A stretch of DNA of 64,000 nucleotides from Tillus elongatus (taxonomy: Eukaryota > Arthropoda > Insecta > Coleoptera > Cleridae), in contig OZ023265.1 in NCBI GenBank assembly GCA_964006375.1, positions 163,768,118 through 163,832,117 of the forward strand, read 5' to 3'. The translations under genes were made by a program, and so were the position numbers. The notes under the pieces were generated by a model that ran no database searches, was not told where the DNA came from, and worked only from the letters and a program-made list of their open reading frames with translations. Shown here one piece after another: positions 54,929-64,000 of this stretch (the first letter of the stretch is position 1; each line of letters begins with the position of its first letter).

Positions 54929-55479
54929 GGTATTAAAGATTCAACATTAAATTAGTTAAAAACTTATCTTTATGATCATCCCCACATAATCGTTGATGGT
55001 GACACATGGTTTCACATCAAGTCAGCATTGCATATGGTGTACCTCAAGGTTCATTTCTTGGGACCAATTTTATTTTGATGGTACAGAGGACTCTCGATTT
55101 TCCGGGATGGCCGGTAAAAATACTTTTCTGGTTAATCGATTTCCCGGTTAAACCGCAAATCGCTGATTGTCACATATAAAAACAGAAATGACTACTTGAC
55201 GAGAAGAATACAGAAGCTGAAACTTTAAAAGCACCAGTTTCTACTAAAACGTGACCAAAAATAAAATTCCATGCATTGAATGCGATGATGGTTCCTGGTC
55301 GGAACATAAACTTGAGTCTCATTTATTACTTTCGAGAAATAACTCGTTATGATTATAGCTTCTACTAGGATATCTAAAGCTTTGAGAAGCTGATAAATTC
55401 TCTGAAAAGATAATATAAACTACCTGCTCACGCCAGTTGTCAATCTAAGGTACATACTTGAATATAGCCAAGCCGCAAT

Positions 55480-58400
55480 AAAGACTCTTGGTTCCTACCG
55501 TTGCAATTCAAAAAGGGTATGGAGTTGTAAATCTGCCCTCAACGAACTGGGCAGCTGCAATGAGGTGTCGCTGGTCTGCATACCGGGTCACTCGAACCAT
55601 GTTGGCAATGTTGCGGCAGACACGCTTACCAGGAGTGGAGCCCAGGGGGACTTCATCGGACCAGAACCTGTGCTGGGGATATCATCATGCACAGCAAAAC
55701 GCACTTTAAAGACCTGGACGGAAAGAATGACAATCCAGCAATGACAAAATCTGCCAGGATTAGCTCACTCTAAGGCCTTCATAAATGGCCTGTCAGAGTC
55801 AAGGGCTAAAAAACCTCTAGGGATAGATAGATAGATAGGTGCTTTATTGTCCAAAGATAAAAATCTTATTGACAAGCAAAGTGTTAACATATAAAAGTAA
55901 AAGTTGTCAAAAGATAAAAACACAAAAATATAAGTTCACAACAAATAGTAAGATAAGTGCATATGTAACTAGTATAACTATATATAAATAACAATATAAA
56001 AAACAATATAAACATAAATACACAGCTAACTAACAATATAATAAAAACACACAATATATAGAAAGCAGCCCAAATGAAAACAACCAATCGAATCTGCCAC
56101 AGTAGTGCATCATTACAAAATTCATCTATTGAATAATAACATTTTTCAATTAAAAATTTCTTAAGCTCTTTCCTAAAAATTTCAATGTCACCAATCCTCC
56201 TCAAGTTTAGTGGTATCTGGTTAAATATCTTCTTACTATTATATATTAATGACCTCTTTAATAATGATGTGGACGGTATAGGAAGAGGAATGGAGTTCTT
56301 TTGTCTTGTATCACGAGAAGACACTGACCTGATTTCATCTTTATATTTTTCATGCATAATGCATGCAGTCTCCAAAACAAACAGAGACGGTAGGGTCAAT
56401 ATTCGCTCAGAAACAAATAATGGTCTACAAGAGTCACGGACACTAACCCCACACCAATACCTGATGGCTCTTTTCAGCAGAATAAATACAGAATTGAAAA
56501 GCACTCCAGTGCTCTAACACTATCACTACTCCACAAGATGGTTATATCATCAGCATAGATAGTCATATGACCCTTAATTTTCAACATAGACAGGTCATTA
56601 ATATAGAGTAAAAACAGCAGTGGGCCAAGAACAGACCCCTGCGGAACACCATGGTGAATATGTTGGTACCCAGAGCTAATATGACCAAGTTGAACACTCT
56701 GCTGACGATCAGATAAATAGGACCTCAACCATTCAAGCAAAGTCCCGCTAAAGCCATAAGTAGGAAGCTTGCGTAACAGTATCCCATGGTCAACACAATC
56801 AAATGCTTTAGTGAGATCACAGAACACTGCCGCAGCCACCTGATTGTTATTCAGTGAAAGGTACAGATCTTAAGAAAAGAAAATATTGCATCATTTGTAC
56901 CTTTTTTAGGTTGAAATCCAAACTGGGAAGGTGTTAGGATCTTGTGTTTACAAAGAAATACCTGCATTCTATTTTTAATTAATTTCTCAACTATTTTAGA
57001 GATGGTAGGAAGTAGAGACAGAGCACAAAAACTATTTGGAGAATCTGTTTCACCTCCTTTATATCCAAGAATTACTCTAGCCATTTTCAGAGACGAAAGA
57101 AAAGATCCCGTTACAATCGAACTATTAATTGCATCTGCCAAGATTTCAAGAACCCAGTTAGGAAGGTGAAGAAGCAGTTTGACAGAGATACCATCCCACC
57201 CGATAGAATCCTTGTTCTTAAAGTCATGGAGCACTCCATGAATCTCAGCAGAATCGACCGGCGTAAAAAAGAGGGTGTCAAGGATAAAAACACCATCCAT
57301 GAAGCCCAATGGATCCGTCCAAGGGACCCTCCACTGTATCAGCCCAGAAGCAATAGAACAATAATAATCATTGAGATGATTAGGATCCAGTTCAGGAGTC
57401 ACCCTATGCGAACCATGCCTTCCCGAAAGATCATTAACAATCGACCATGACTCTCTCTGCCTGTTTGAAGACCGCAGTATCCTTTGTCTATAATATTGTT
57501 GTTTTGCAACCTTTAAAACCCTTCTGTATATACGTCAATAATTATTAAAATAGAATATGAAGAAGGCATTGTTACCAGCATATTTTCTAATTGTATGCAG
57601 GCAACGCATGTTTCTTGATGATACTTTCAATCCTTTGGTAATCCATGGTTTCTTTATTTTATTTTTTATGTCCTTCAAAGGAAATGCAATATTGAAGAAG
57701 TATATTAATCTATTATGGAACTCGCTTAAGGGATCTGAAGAATTCAATATACAATCCCAGCTGTTTGTTGCACATAGTTGTGAAAATATACTGTAGTTAT
57801 GCGGAGCACACTCTTCCACGTTTTTTTTTTTTCAATTTTTCTTTTGGAATCGGTTAAAGACAACTTACATAAGCAAGCTTCATGATCAGACAAACCAGCG
57901 TTAACAACGCAACAGTCCAAAACATTCACACCTACATTTGTACATATGTAGTCTATAATACTTCTGGAGTGCTGGGAACATCTAGTTGGTGAATCTATCA
58001 ACATATGCAGATCAAAAGAATCCAACATACAAGACAGGTTGACAACATTAGAAGAGGCTTTATTTAAATAATCGAGATTAAAATCTCCTGTGAGAATCAC
58101 AGTAGAATTTACAGGCAACACAGAGAGAACCATCTCCAATTCTTGAAGAAAAAACTACTATTAGAAGTAGGCGATCTATAAATGCACAATACATACATAT
58201 TCAATTTCTTGCAACAGGCAATAGAGAACTCAAAATCCTTTTCCACTAAGAGCTGATTGTACTTATCAACATCAACAAAGTTGTAACATTCTAAAAAGTC
58301 TTCTCTTATCATAATCAATGTACCGCCATGAGAAAAACAAGATCTATTAAACAGACAACAACTGAGTACTCTAGTTGGCCTGTATACAGGACACTGCCGC

Positions 58401-58710
58401 TTGCGTCACCACATGCACTGAATTGGTGTCAGTCAGGAAACTGAGTGCCAGCTGTGTATGAAGAGTGACGAAACAGCAGAGCACGTACTGTGTTCCTGTT
58501 CGGTGGCGGACAGGACTAGACACCTGCTCTTTGGCAAGGCAAAGATTGCTCCGGAAGATCTAGACCAACTTTTTCCCACAAAGATTATCGACCTCTGCAG
58601 GAGGCTGGCTTTGTTGGGCAAAATAAAGACTATTAGGCGTGAGCCACAATAGACCTCATGGTCGCAGTGGAGGGACCGGTATGGCCCACTCACAATCAAA
58701 CCTAACCTAA
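55480..58710 (+). mobile_element. R1-type LINE 3' end, split by another LINE
   Basis: Left piece (55480-55825): RNase H text SALNELGSCNEVSLVCIPGH, then NVAADTLTRSGAQGDFIGPE. Right piece (58345-58710): QQLSTLVGLYTGHCRLRHHM, ECQLCMKSDETAEHVLCSCS, then FPTKIIDLCRRLALLGKI and a stop near 58650. CxLCx7HxxC after RNase H is the C-terminal zinc motif of R1/I-type LINEs. The 3' region ends AACCTAACCTAACCT at about 58700-58714. It sits inside the pogo-type element. Confidence 0.8.
55826..58344 (-). mobile_element. LINE K with APE and RT, (CTAT)n tail
   Basis: Minus strand, in order: endonuclease (MYVLCIYRSPTSN, STVILTGDFNLDYLN, IDYICTNVGVNVLDCCVVNA, GLSDHEACL), RT (WDGISVKLLLHLPNWVLEIL, SQFGFQPKKGTNDAIFSFLK, VFCDLTKAFDCVDHGILLRK, GVPQGSVLGPLLFLLYIND, MTIYADDITILW) and the C-terminal tail (PLNLRRIGDIEIFRKELKKF). 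Several frameshifts are present. AATAAA on the minus strand at 55843 is followed by (CTAT)4 at 55826-55840, a microsatellite tail instead of poly-A. It splits the R1-type LINE. Confidence 0.85.
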
Positions 58711-59084
58711 CCTACATACTTGAATTGTTAGGACGTTCATTGTATTATTCTTGTGATAAAATATTTAATCGTAAGTATGTAAATGAGAATCCTGGTGGAT
58801 CCGCTTCCCGGTTAATAAGCTCCAGGTAAATCGAGAGTCTACTGTACTTATGTAAATGATTTTCTTTTTGTTGTGTTGATGATTGACCTTTGTATATTTT
58901 TCCAAAGCTCTAAATTATCCATATGACAAATGTGAATTAAAATTTAAAATAAGTACTGTGAATTAACGATATAAAGTGTATTTGTGAATAAAAACATCTG
59001 TAAATGGAGTCTGACCCCAAGAAATCCGAGACTAAAAATGTTTTATTCTGAAAAATTCATGGAACACAAAAAAAACTTACTCAC

Positions 59085-59276
59085 CTATTTTGGGAAGTAG
59101 AAGCTGCCTCAGAATTGAAACCATTAACATCATCTGGTTCCTCAGGTATTTCATGGTTACCATCATTGTTTTCAAAACACCAGTCAGGTAAAGGTGGTGC
59201 TGGTGTTGCCTCTTCCACCTCATCATACCGTCTGTACAGTTCTTCTATGTAATCATCTTTGTATATACCCGGTGGC
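59085..59276 (-). CDS. RNGTT: mRNA capping enzyme exon: linker to guanylyltransferase domain
   Basis: Minus strand, 192 nt; acceptor ctgttttttag ends at 59277 and donor GTGAGT covers 59079-59084. It reads (R)[40 protein letters not shown] and an acidic, serine-rich tail ending STSQNS across the intron. ARPPGIYKxDYxxELFxRYxD...PxLPDWCFE is the conserved linker between the RNA triphosphatase and guanylyltransferase halves in animals. It is the first exon of the gene in the window; the triphosphatase exons lie to the right of 64000. The preceding intron contains a LINE whose frame runs into this exon. Confidence 0.96.
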
Positions 59277-59391
59277 CTAAAAAACAGATGTATTATAGAA
59301 ACTGCAAGTAATCCTCCTTTACAGTAATAATACAGTGTGTTGCTAAAAGGCTTTATACTGATGTTAAAAAATAGTGCTGCAAATTGAACCA

Positions 59392-61872
59392 TGGGTGTTG
59401 ACAAGGAGGAAAGAGGCAACTTGTTAATTCTGGACTTGAAGGTTTGGAGGTTCGGAGCAGAAGGAAAAACATGTGCCGGCAAGGAATTCCACAACTTGGA
59501 AGTCCTCAGGACAAAAGAGCGGGCATAACAAAATGTTCTATGTCTGGTGACCTGGACAGTAAAAGGGTGCATTCGCTCTGTTCCCCTGGAAGATCTGTTG
59601 GGGGCAGCAGGTGGGGGAACTATGGAGGAAAGCTCCTCTGAGCAGTGCCCGTGCAGATATCTATAAAAGAGAGAGAGGTCACCAACGGCACGTCGGTGGG
59701 CAAGGGATGGCAGCCTTTGGGTGAGGATAGGGTCACCGATGAGACGTATAGCTCTCTTTTGAATGGAGTCCAGGATAGCTAGTGTAGAAGCGGCAGCAGC
59801 ACCCCAGATGTGGGAGCAGTATTCGAGGTTTGGCCTTATTTGTGAAGTATATAAGGTATAGAGATTAGCTGGTGAAAAGTATTTGCGAGCCCGGAAGAGC
59901 AAACCTAATTTCTTAGCAGCCGCTTCTGCAATTGATGTGACATGTTGGTGCCAGTTAAGATTTCGATCCACAGAAATGCCAACAAGAGAAAACGACTCAT
60001 TACTTTGAATAACTTGGTTGTTCATTGTGATGGGTCTAGGGCTGGTGTATCTCTTATGAGAAAGAAAGCAAGACTGAGATTTGGTGGGGTTGAATTGTAC
60101 AAGATTTCTACTTCCCCAGTCTAATATTTTTTGAAGATCCACGGAGACGGAACCCTCCATGAGTCTGCGATCCTCATCTAATTGGGCTAAAGAGACAGGC
60201 TTAGAATATTGTATATTTGAGTGGAGGGTGCTGTCGTCCACGTAACTGTGAACTGGGTTGGATGTGCTAGAGAGGAGGTCATTGATGTGGAGAAGAAACA
60301 AAGTAGGGGCTAAAGCTGAACCTTGAGGAACTCCTGCATTAATTGGATACAGTTTAGAGGAATGGCCATCCACAACAACAGAAATGTTCCTGTTGGAGAG
60401 GAAATTTGCTGTCCAGGTACAAAGTTTTGGTGGTAGGCCATAGGCCGGAAGTTTATTAAGCAGCGCTGCGTGCCAGACCTGGTCGAATGCTTTGGATATG
60501 TCTAGAGCAACAATCTGGGATTCACCGTGTAGTTCCATAGACTTGTTCCAAGAATGGGTGACAAAGGAAAGGAGGTCGGCAGTCGATCTGCGCTGACGGA
60601 ATCCATACTGCCTGTCGTGGATTAAACTGTGTTTTTCAAGAAATTTTAGTAATTCGGTGTTTATATACTTTTCCATCACTTTAGAGACGACTGAAAGGAG
60701 AGAAATAGGCCTGTAGTTGCTAGGAAGCGCTTTGGATCCTTTCTTGGGGATGGGTTGTACTCGAGCAGTTTTCCAGTTACTAGGGAATATGCCTTTATTG
60801 TAAGATATCTGAAACAGACGAGTCAGGACAGGAGCAAGTTCTGGTGCGCAATTTTTGAGAACAATTGCTGGGATCTCGTCAAGGCCAGAGGCTTTCCTGG
60901 TATTAAGAGAAGAGAGCATCTTTCGTAGCTTTTTAGTTTTGAAAATGATATCCGTCATTTTATGCGCGACATTGGGGACTGTTGGTGGTTGAACATTTGG
61001 AGGTGGGTTGAGAGTAGAATTGCTGGCGAACAACGAGGCAAAAAGTTCAGCCTTGCCCAGGGCGGTAAAAACAATTTCATCCCCTGAAACAAGAGGTGGG
61101 AACGTGCTCTTACAGAAATTATTCCCAATAGCTTTAGCAAGAGTCCACAAGGGTTTGCTGCCGTTGGAGCTTGAGAGGACTTTGTTTTTGTTGTGGTTAT
61201 TAAACGAGTTTTTTGCCTCAGAAAGAATGCAGACATAGCGGTTTCTTGTGTCTTTAAATGCTTGGCGGTTTTCTTGAATGGGATTTTGTAGAAGCGTTTT
61301 GTGAGCTTTGACCTTTTCAAGTGTATGTGGACTAAATAATTCCATGCCAACTTGGATGATTTCGGTGACGTTTTGTGAGATATTAGAGGGGTCTGGATGA
61401 GAGAAGCAGACAGACGCCCATGAAAATGAGGAAAAGTAATCCCGCATTTCGTCCCAGTTTGCGGAGTTGTAGTGCCAAACGATATGTGGGTGTGATGACT
61501 GTGTGACGTCGGGTTGCATTGCGCAGGAAGCAGTGACCATGCCGTGGTCTGAGCGACCAAGGGGGGCGGTGACTGATATGTTATAGCACTCAGGTTTTGT
61601 AGTAAGAAGGAGATCCAAGGGATTTGAGCTGTGTGTTGGGATACGAGGAAAATAAGTGGTTTGCTGAACCATATTGGCTAAAGAATTGCTGATTGCAAAG
61701 GCCTCCGCTGCTCTCCCTTGTGGATCGGTTTTTGAAGATCCTAGCCATTCCTTATTATGGACATTGAAGTCACCAAGAATAGTGACCTCGGAGGAAGGAT
61801 ATTGAGAAATCAGATAGTCGGTTTTTTCAGAACATCTAAAGGAAGTAAGGAGCTCATACCCCGGGAAATTAA
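59392..61872 (-). mobile_element. LINE family L-A, long ORF2 copy, truncated at both ends
   Basis: Minus strand, one open frame: end of the endonuclease ([11 protein letters not shown], then a deletion of about 64 residues relative to 32386-32949, then [18 protein letters not shown]), then the RT ([92 protein letters not shown]) and the C-terminal tail ([20 protein letters not shown]). The catalytic box is YVDD, not YADD. It ends at STPM near 59392 without its stop codon. The frame stays open through 116 nt of intron into RNGTT exon 59085-59276. Same strand as RNGTT. Confidence 0.92.
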
Positions 61873-62356
61873 TGTCTGAAAGACATTCTAGTGAAATAAG
61901 GTCCATGACTTAACCACAAAGAAAATGTTCGTATTCATGTACCCAGAAACTTCTGAATTGTTATATTACTCGAGTTTTAATAAAGAAATATCAATTTTCA
62001 CCAAATCATTCTCATTTATCCCCTCTAAAGCGATCTTACCCAAAAATAATTCAAAGCATTCTTTTATCGGGTGATAACTGGATACCAAATTTGAAGATGA
62101 TATCTCAATTCGTACGAAAGTTATTGTGCCTACTAACAGGAAGACATACAGGCCGACAAACAGACCAACCGACAAAAAATATCTTTCCAGAATCAAGTTT
62201 TGTATGTTTTGAGACTTTTTATACCGTTTTAGCAACAACAAAAAAAAATCGGAATTTCTGTCACCGATATTCCATCCCCACACATTCAACCCCTAATTTA
62301 ATTTCAGCACAGAATACCAGATGTTTGATGACATTGAGAGTTTTCTAATAAACAAA
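61873..62356. other. Spacer between LINE L-A and transposon A2
   Basis: AT-rich. A GACA/GACCAACC-rich stretch (about 62145-62180) resembles degenerate tetranucleotide repeats. No gene. Confidence 0.4.
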
Positions 62357-64000
62357 AAAGTTTTCGTGCTATTCTTTAAATTTTGATACGGTGCAGTATT
62401 TTCGTTTTTAGTTATTTGTTGATACTGAGCTGCTCATTAATATTATTTCCTCCTCTCAAGATGGTTTTCATTAAGTACACTTCAGCGGATTTGACTGATA
62501 TGCTGTTAATTTATGGACAAACAAATCAAAATGCTAGACAAGCTGTGCGAGTTTATCAGAAAACTTATCCGCAAAGAAGAATTCCTGACAAAAATATTTT
62601 CCCACGTATTGTAAGACATTTGAGAGAAACTGGTTCTTTAAAACCTTTAAAAGCTGACTCTGGACGCAGAAGATACCGCCGAACTGTACGAGTTGAAGAG
62701 GCAATATTAAATAGAGTTGAACGTGATCCTAGTACAAGTACGAGAATTATTGCCACCGAACTGGGTAATATTTCGGCATCATCAGTTCATAGAACTCAGA
62801 AGGATCAAAGTTTATATCCCTATCATTTTACACGTGTCCAGGAACTTCTACCTAGAGACTTTCAACCAAGCGTAATGTTTTGTCAGTGGTTCTTAAACAA
62901 ACTTAGGCACGACCAACATTTTTCTAAACGTGTACTATTTACTGATGAGGCGTCATTTACGCGAAAAGGTATCGTAAATTCTCACAATTTACATACATGG
63001 GCCGATGAAAACCCACACTCTCTAAGAGTTGCAAATTCGCAATATCAATTTTCCATCAATATTTGGGCTGCTATTATTGAAAATCACATAATTGGTCCTG
63101 TTGTTCTACCGAATCGTCTTGACCATGAATCATATTTAAATTTTTTACAAAATGATTTGCTGTTGTTACTACCGCTTTTTATGAGAAATGGTACAATGTG
63201 GTTCCAGCATGATGGTGCGCCCGCACATTTTGCAGCAGTTGTAAGAACATATTTAGCCAACACATACGGTCACCGATGGATTGGTCGTGGAGGTCCGGTG
63301 TCATGGCCACCTCGATCTCCGGACCTGAATTCTCTCGATTTTTATTTGTGGGGTCATTTAAAAGAAATAGTGTATAAAACACCAGTAAATACACGAGAAG
63401 AATTGTTGGGAAGAATAGAATATGCATTTGACAGCATTAGAGAAGATCAAAATATTTGCAGGAGTGTAAGAAGATCTTTGCGCAGAAGGTTAAATAATTG
63501 TAACGACGCTAATGGTGGTCACTTTCAACATTTTCTTTAGCTTTGTTATTAAAGTCAATTGAGTAATGTACAAAAAACAAGAGTTTGGAAAAATCATGGT
63601 GTCTTTACGATTACTTTTTTCATTTTTTATTTTTATTTTTTATTTATCATTTTTTATCAATGTTTGTAATATTCATTTCAATGTTTATCACCAATAAGTT
63701 TTACGTAGGTTAGTTATTTGCACGTTTGTTGCTGTAATGTTTACTGTATGTTTTGTTTTTCATATTCTTATGGTTGCAGTAAACATATATGATTATTATT
63801 ATTATTATTACTCCAACGAATCGGTACTTTGCCCCTTTTTATAAAATTAATCATATCTCCTAGGGGATACCCTAAACGAAAAAATACCAAGAGGTAGCTT
63901 TTGTGGCTTATGTAATAAGCTTTATAACTGATGTATCAAAATTGGAAAGAGACAGTGGCGCACATATTTTTTCCCCAAGTGAATTTTTACAGTTACCCCG
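62357..64000 (+). mobile_element. DD41D-type transposon A, copy 2 (left end missing, right end off window)
   Basis: Homology to copy 1 begins abruptly at about 62357 (GTTTTCGTGCTATTC), inside the element, so the left inverted repeat is absent. The transposase gene is intact. The right inverted repeat starts at 63819 (CCAACGAATCGGTACTTTG) and continues past the window edge. Sequence outside the gene (for example 63541-63780) is also nearly identical to copy 1. Confidence 0.92.
62461..63540 (+). CDS. DD41D transposase, intact (359 aa)
   Basis: ATG at 62461 in the context CAAGATGG, with TAG ending at 63540. Residues 1-110 are the DNA-binding part (two predicted helix-turn-helix regions, including TSTRIIATELGNISASSVHR). 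The catalytic core has D162 (VLFTDEASF), D251 (WFQHDGAPAHF) and D293 (PDLNSLDFYLW). Spacing between D251 and D293 is 41 residues. This is a Tc1/mariner-superfamily transposase of the DD41D type, which cuts and pastes at TA. There are no stops or frameshifts. An upstream in-frame stretch from 62383 has no ATG context of its own and lies in the 5' region, so 62461 is preferred. Because the left inverted repeat is missing, this copy could supply enzyme but probably cannot move itself. Confidence 0.92.
   Translation: MVFIKYTSADLTDMLLIYGQTNQNARQAVRVYQKTYPQRRIPDKNIFPRIVRHLRETGSLKPLKADSGRRRYRRTVRVEEAILNRVERDPSTSTRIIATELGNISASSVHRTQKDQSLYPYHFTRVQELLPRDFQPSVMFCQWFLNKLRHDQHFSKRVLFTDEASFTRKGIVNSHNLHTWADENPHSLRVANSQYQFSINIWAAIIENHIIGPVVLPNRLDHESYLNFLQNDLLLLLPLFMRNGTMWFQHDGAPAHFAAVVRTYLANTYGHRWIGRGGPVSWPPRSPDLNSLDFYLWGHLKEIVYKTPVNTREELLGRIEYAFDSIREDQNICRSVRRSLRRRLNNCNDANGGHFQHFL

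Larger units (their letters stand above)
55084..58844. mobile_element. pogo/Tigger-type element by termini, filled by LINEs
   Basis: The termini CAGAGGACTCTCGATTT and (inverted) CAGTAGACTCTCGATTT are bordered by TA at 55082-55083 and 58845-58846. 'CAGTxGACTCTCGATT' ends and TA targets fit the pogo/Tigger group. Inside I found only short flanks (55084-55480 and 58711-58844) and nested LINEs, with no transposase, so it was a non-autonomous or deleted copy. Confidence 0.75.
53140..58920 (+). mobile_element. Outer LINE (RT core), split into three pieces
   Basis: Three collinear pieces give one RT: VVLLDLSKASDCVDHYKLFT (53145-53225), KDSTLN, stop, LKTYLYDHP and YGVPQGSFLGPILF (about 54930-55080, with slips), and YVNDF (58850-58865). 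This order (DLSKAFD, then GVPQGSxLGPxLF, then YVNDL) is the middle of a LINE RT. Gaps are filled by LINE J4 and by the pogo-type element at 55084-58844. Boundaries at the outer ends are unclear. Confidence 0.65.

Noticed and set aside
58700..58714. CCTAACCTAACC as an interstitial telomere
   Set aside because: Only about two to three pentamers, placed exactly at the 3' end of an R1-type LINE; more likely part of that element's tail.

Overview
The window is arthropod nuclear DNA, most likely from an insect. It has spliced host genes with GT..AG introns, very AT-rich spacers, long (TA)n arrays and a dense mixture of LINE, piggyBac, pogo/Tigger, hAT and Tc1/mariner-type elements. The species cannot be fixed from the sequence.

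Two host genes converge. The last coding exon of a LACTB2-like metallo-beta-lactamase-fold nuclease lies on the + strand at 740-1000. The 3' part of the mRNA capping enzyme gene (RNGTT) lies on the - strand as seven exons: 59085-59276, 52534-52779, 40529-40664, 33414-33722, 33218-33318, 27849-28039 and 23324-23445. All splice phases fit. Joined, these encode about 431 residues: the linker after the triphosphatase domain and the whole guanylyltransferase, including the KADG active-site lysine, motifs III-VI and the C-terminal tail. The triphosphatase half lies beyond the right edge. Everything else looks like transposon debris, microsatellite or featureless AT-rich DNA.

Layout. 1-0.6 kb: LINE end. 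0.74-1.0 kb: LACTB2. 1.8-3.1 kb: R1-type LINE fragment. 3.8-4.7 kb: non-autonomous hAT. 6.4-10.65 kb: piggyBac interrupted by an R1-type fragment and an RTE-type LINE that ends in 310 bp of (TA)n. 11.8-13.7 kb: pogo element holding a foldback element, then a second piggyBac. 14.1-15.2 kb: decayed IS630/Tc1-type transposase. 15.4-16.6 kb: two hAT-like elements. 16.6-19.25 kb: Tigger. 19.7-22.4 kb: third piggyBac with a fourfold repeated C-terminal segment. 23.3-59.3 kb: RNGTT, with LINEs and DNA elements filling its introns. 59.4-61.9 kb: LINE. 62.4-64 kb: a DD41D transposon with an intact transposase.

Recurring themes are nested insertion (up to four levels at 53.1-58.9 kb), (TA)n arrays that start at LINE 3' ends and then serve as landing sites for TA-targeting and hAT elements, a 2.6-kb tandem duplication that copied a mariner-plus-LINE composite, and a LINE reading frame that runs without a stop into a capping-enzyme exon. 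I found no CRISPR array, prokaryotic operon, tRNA or rRNA.
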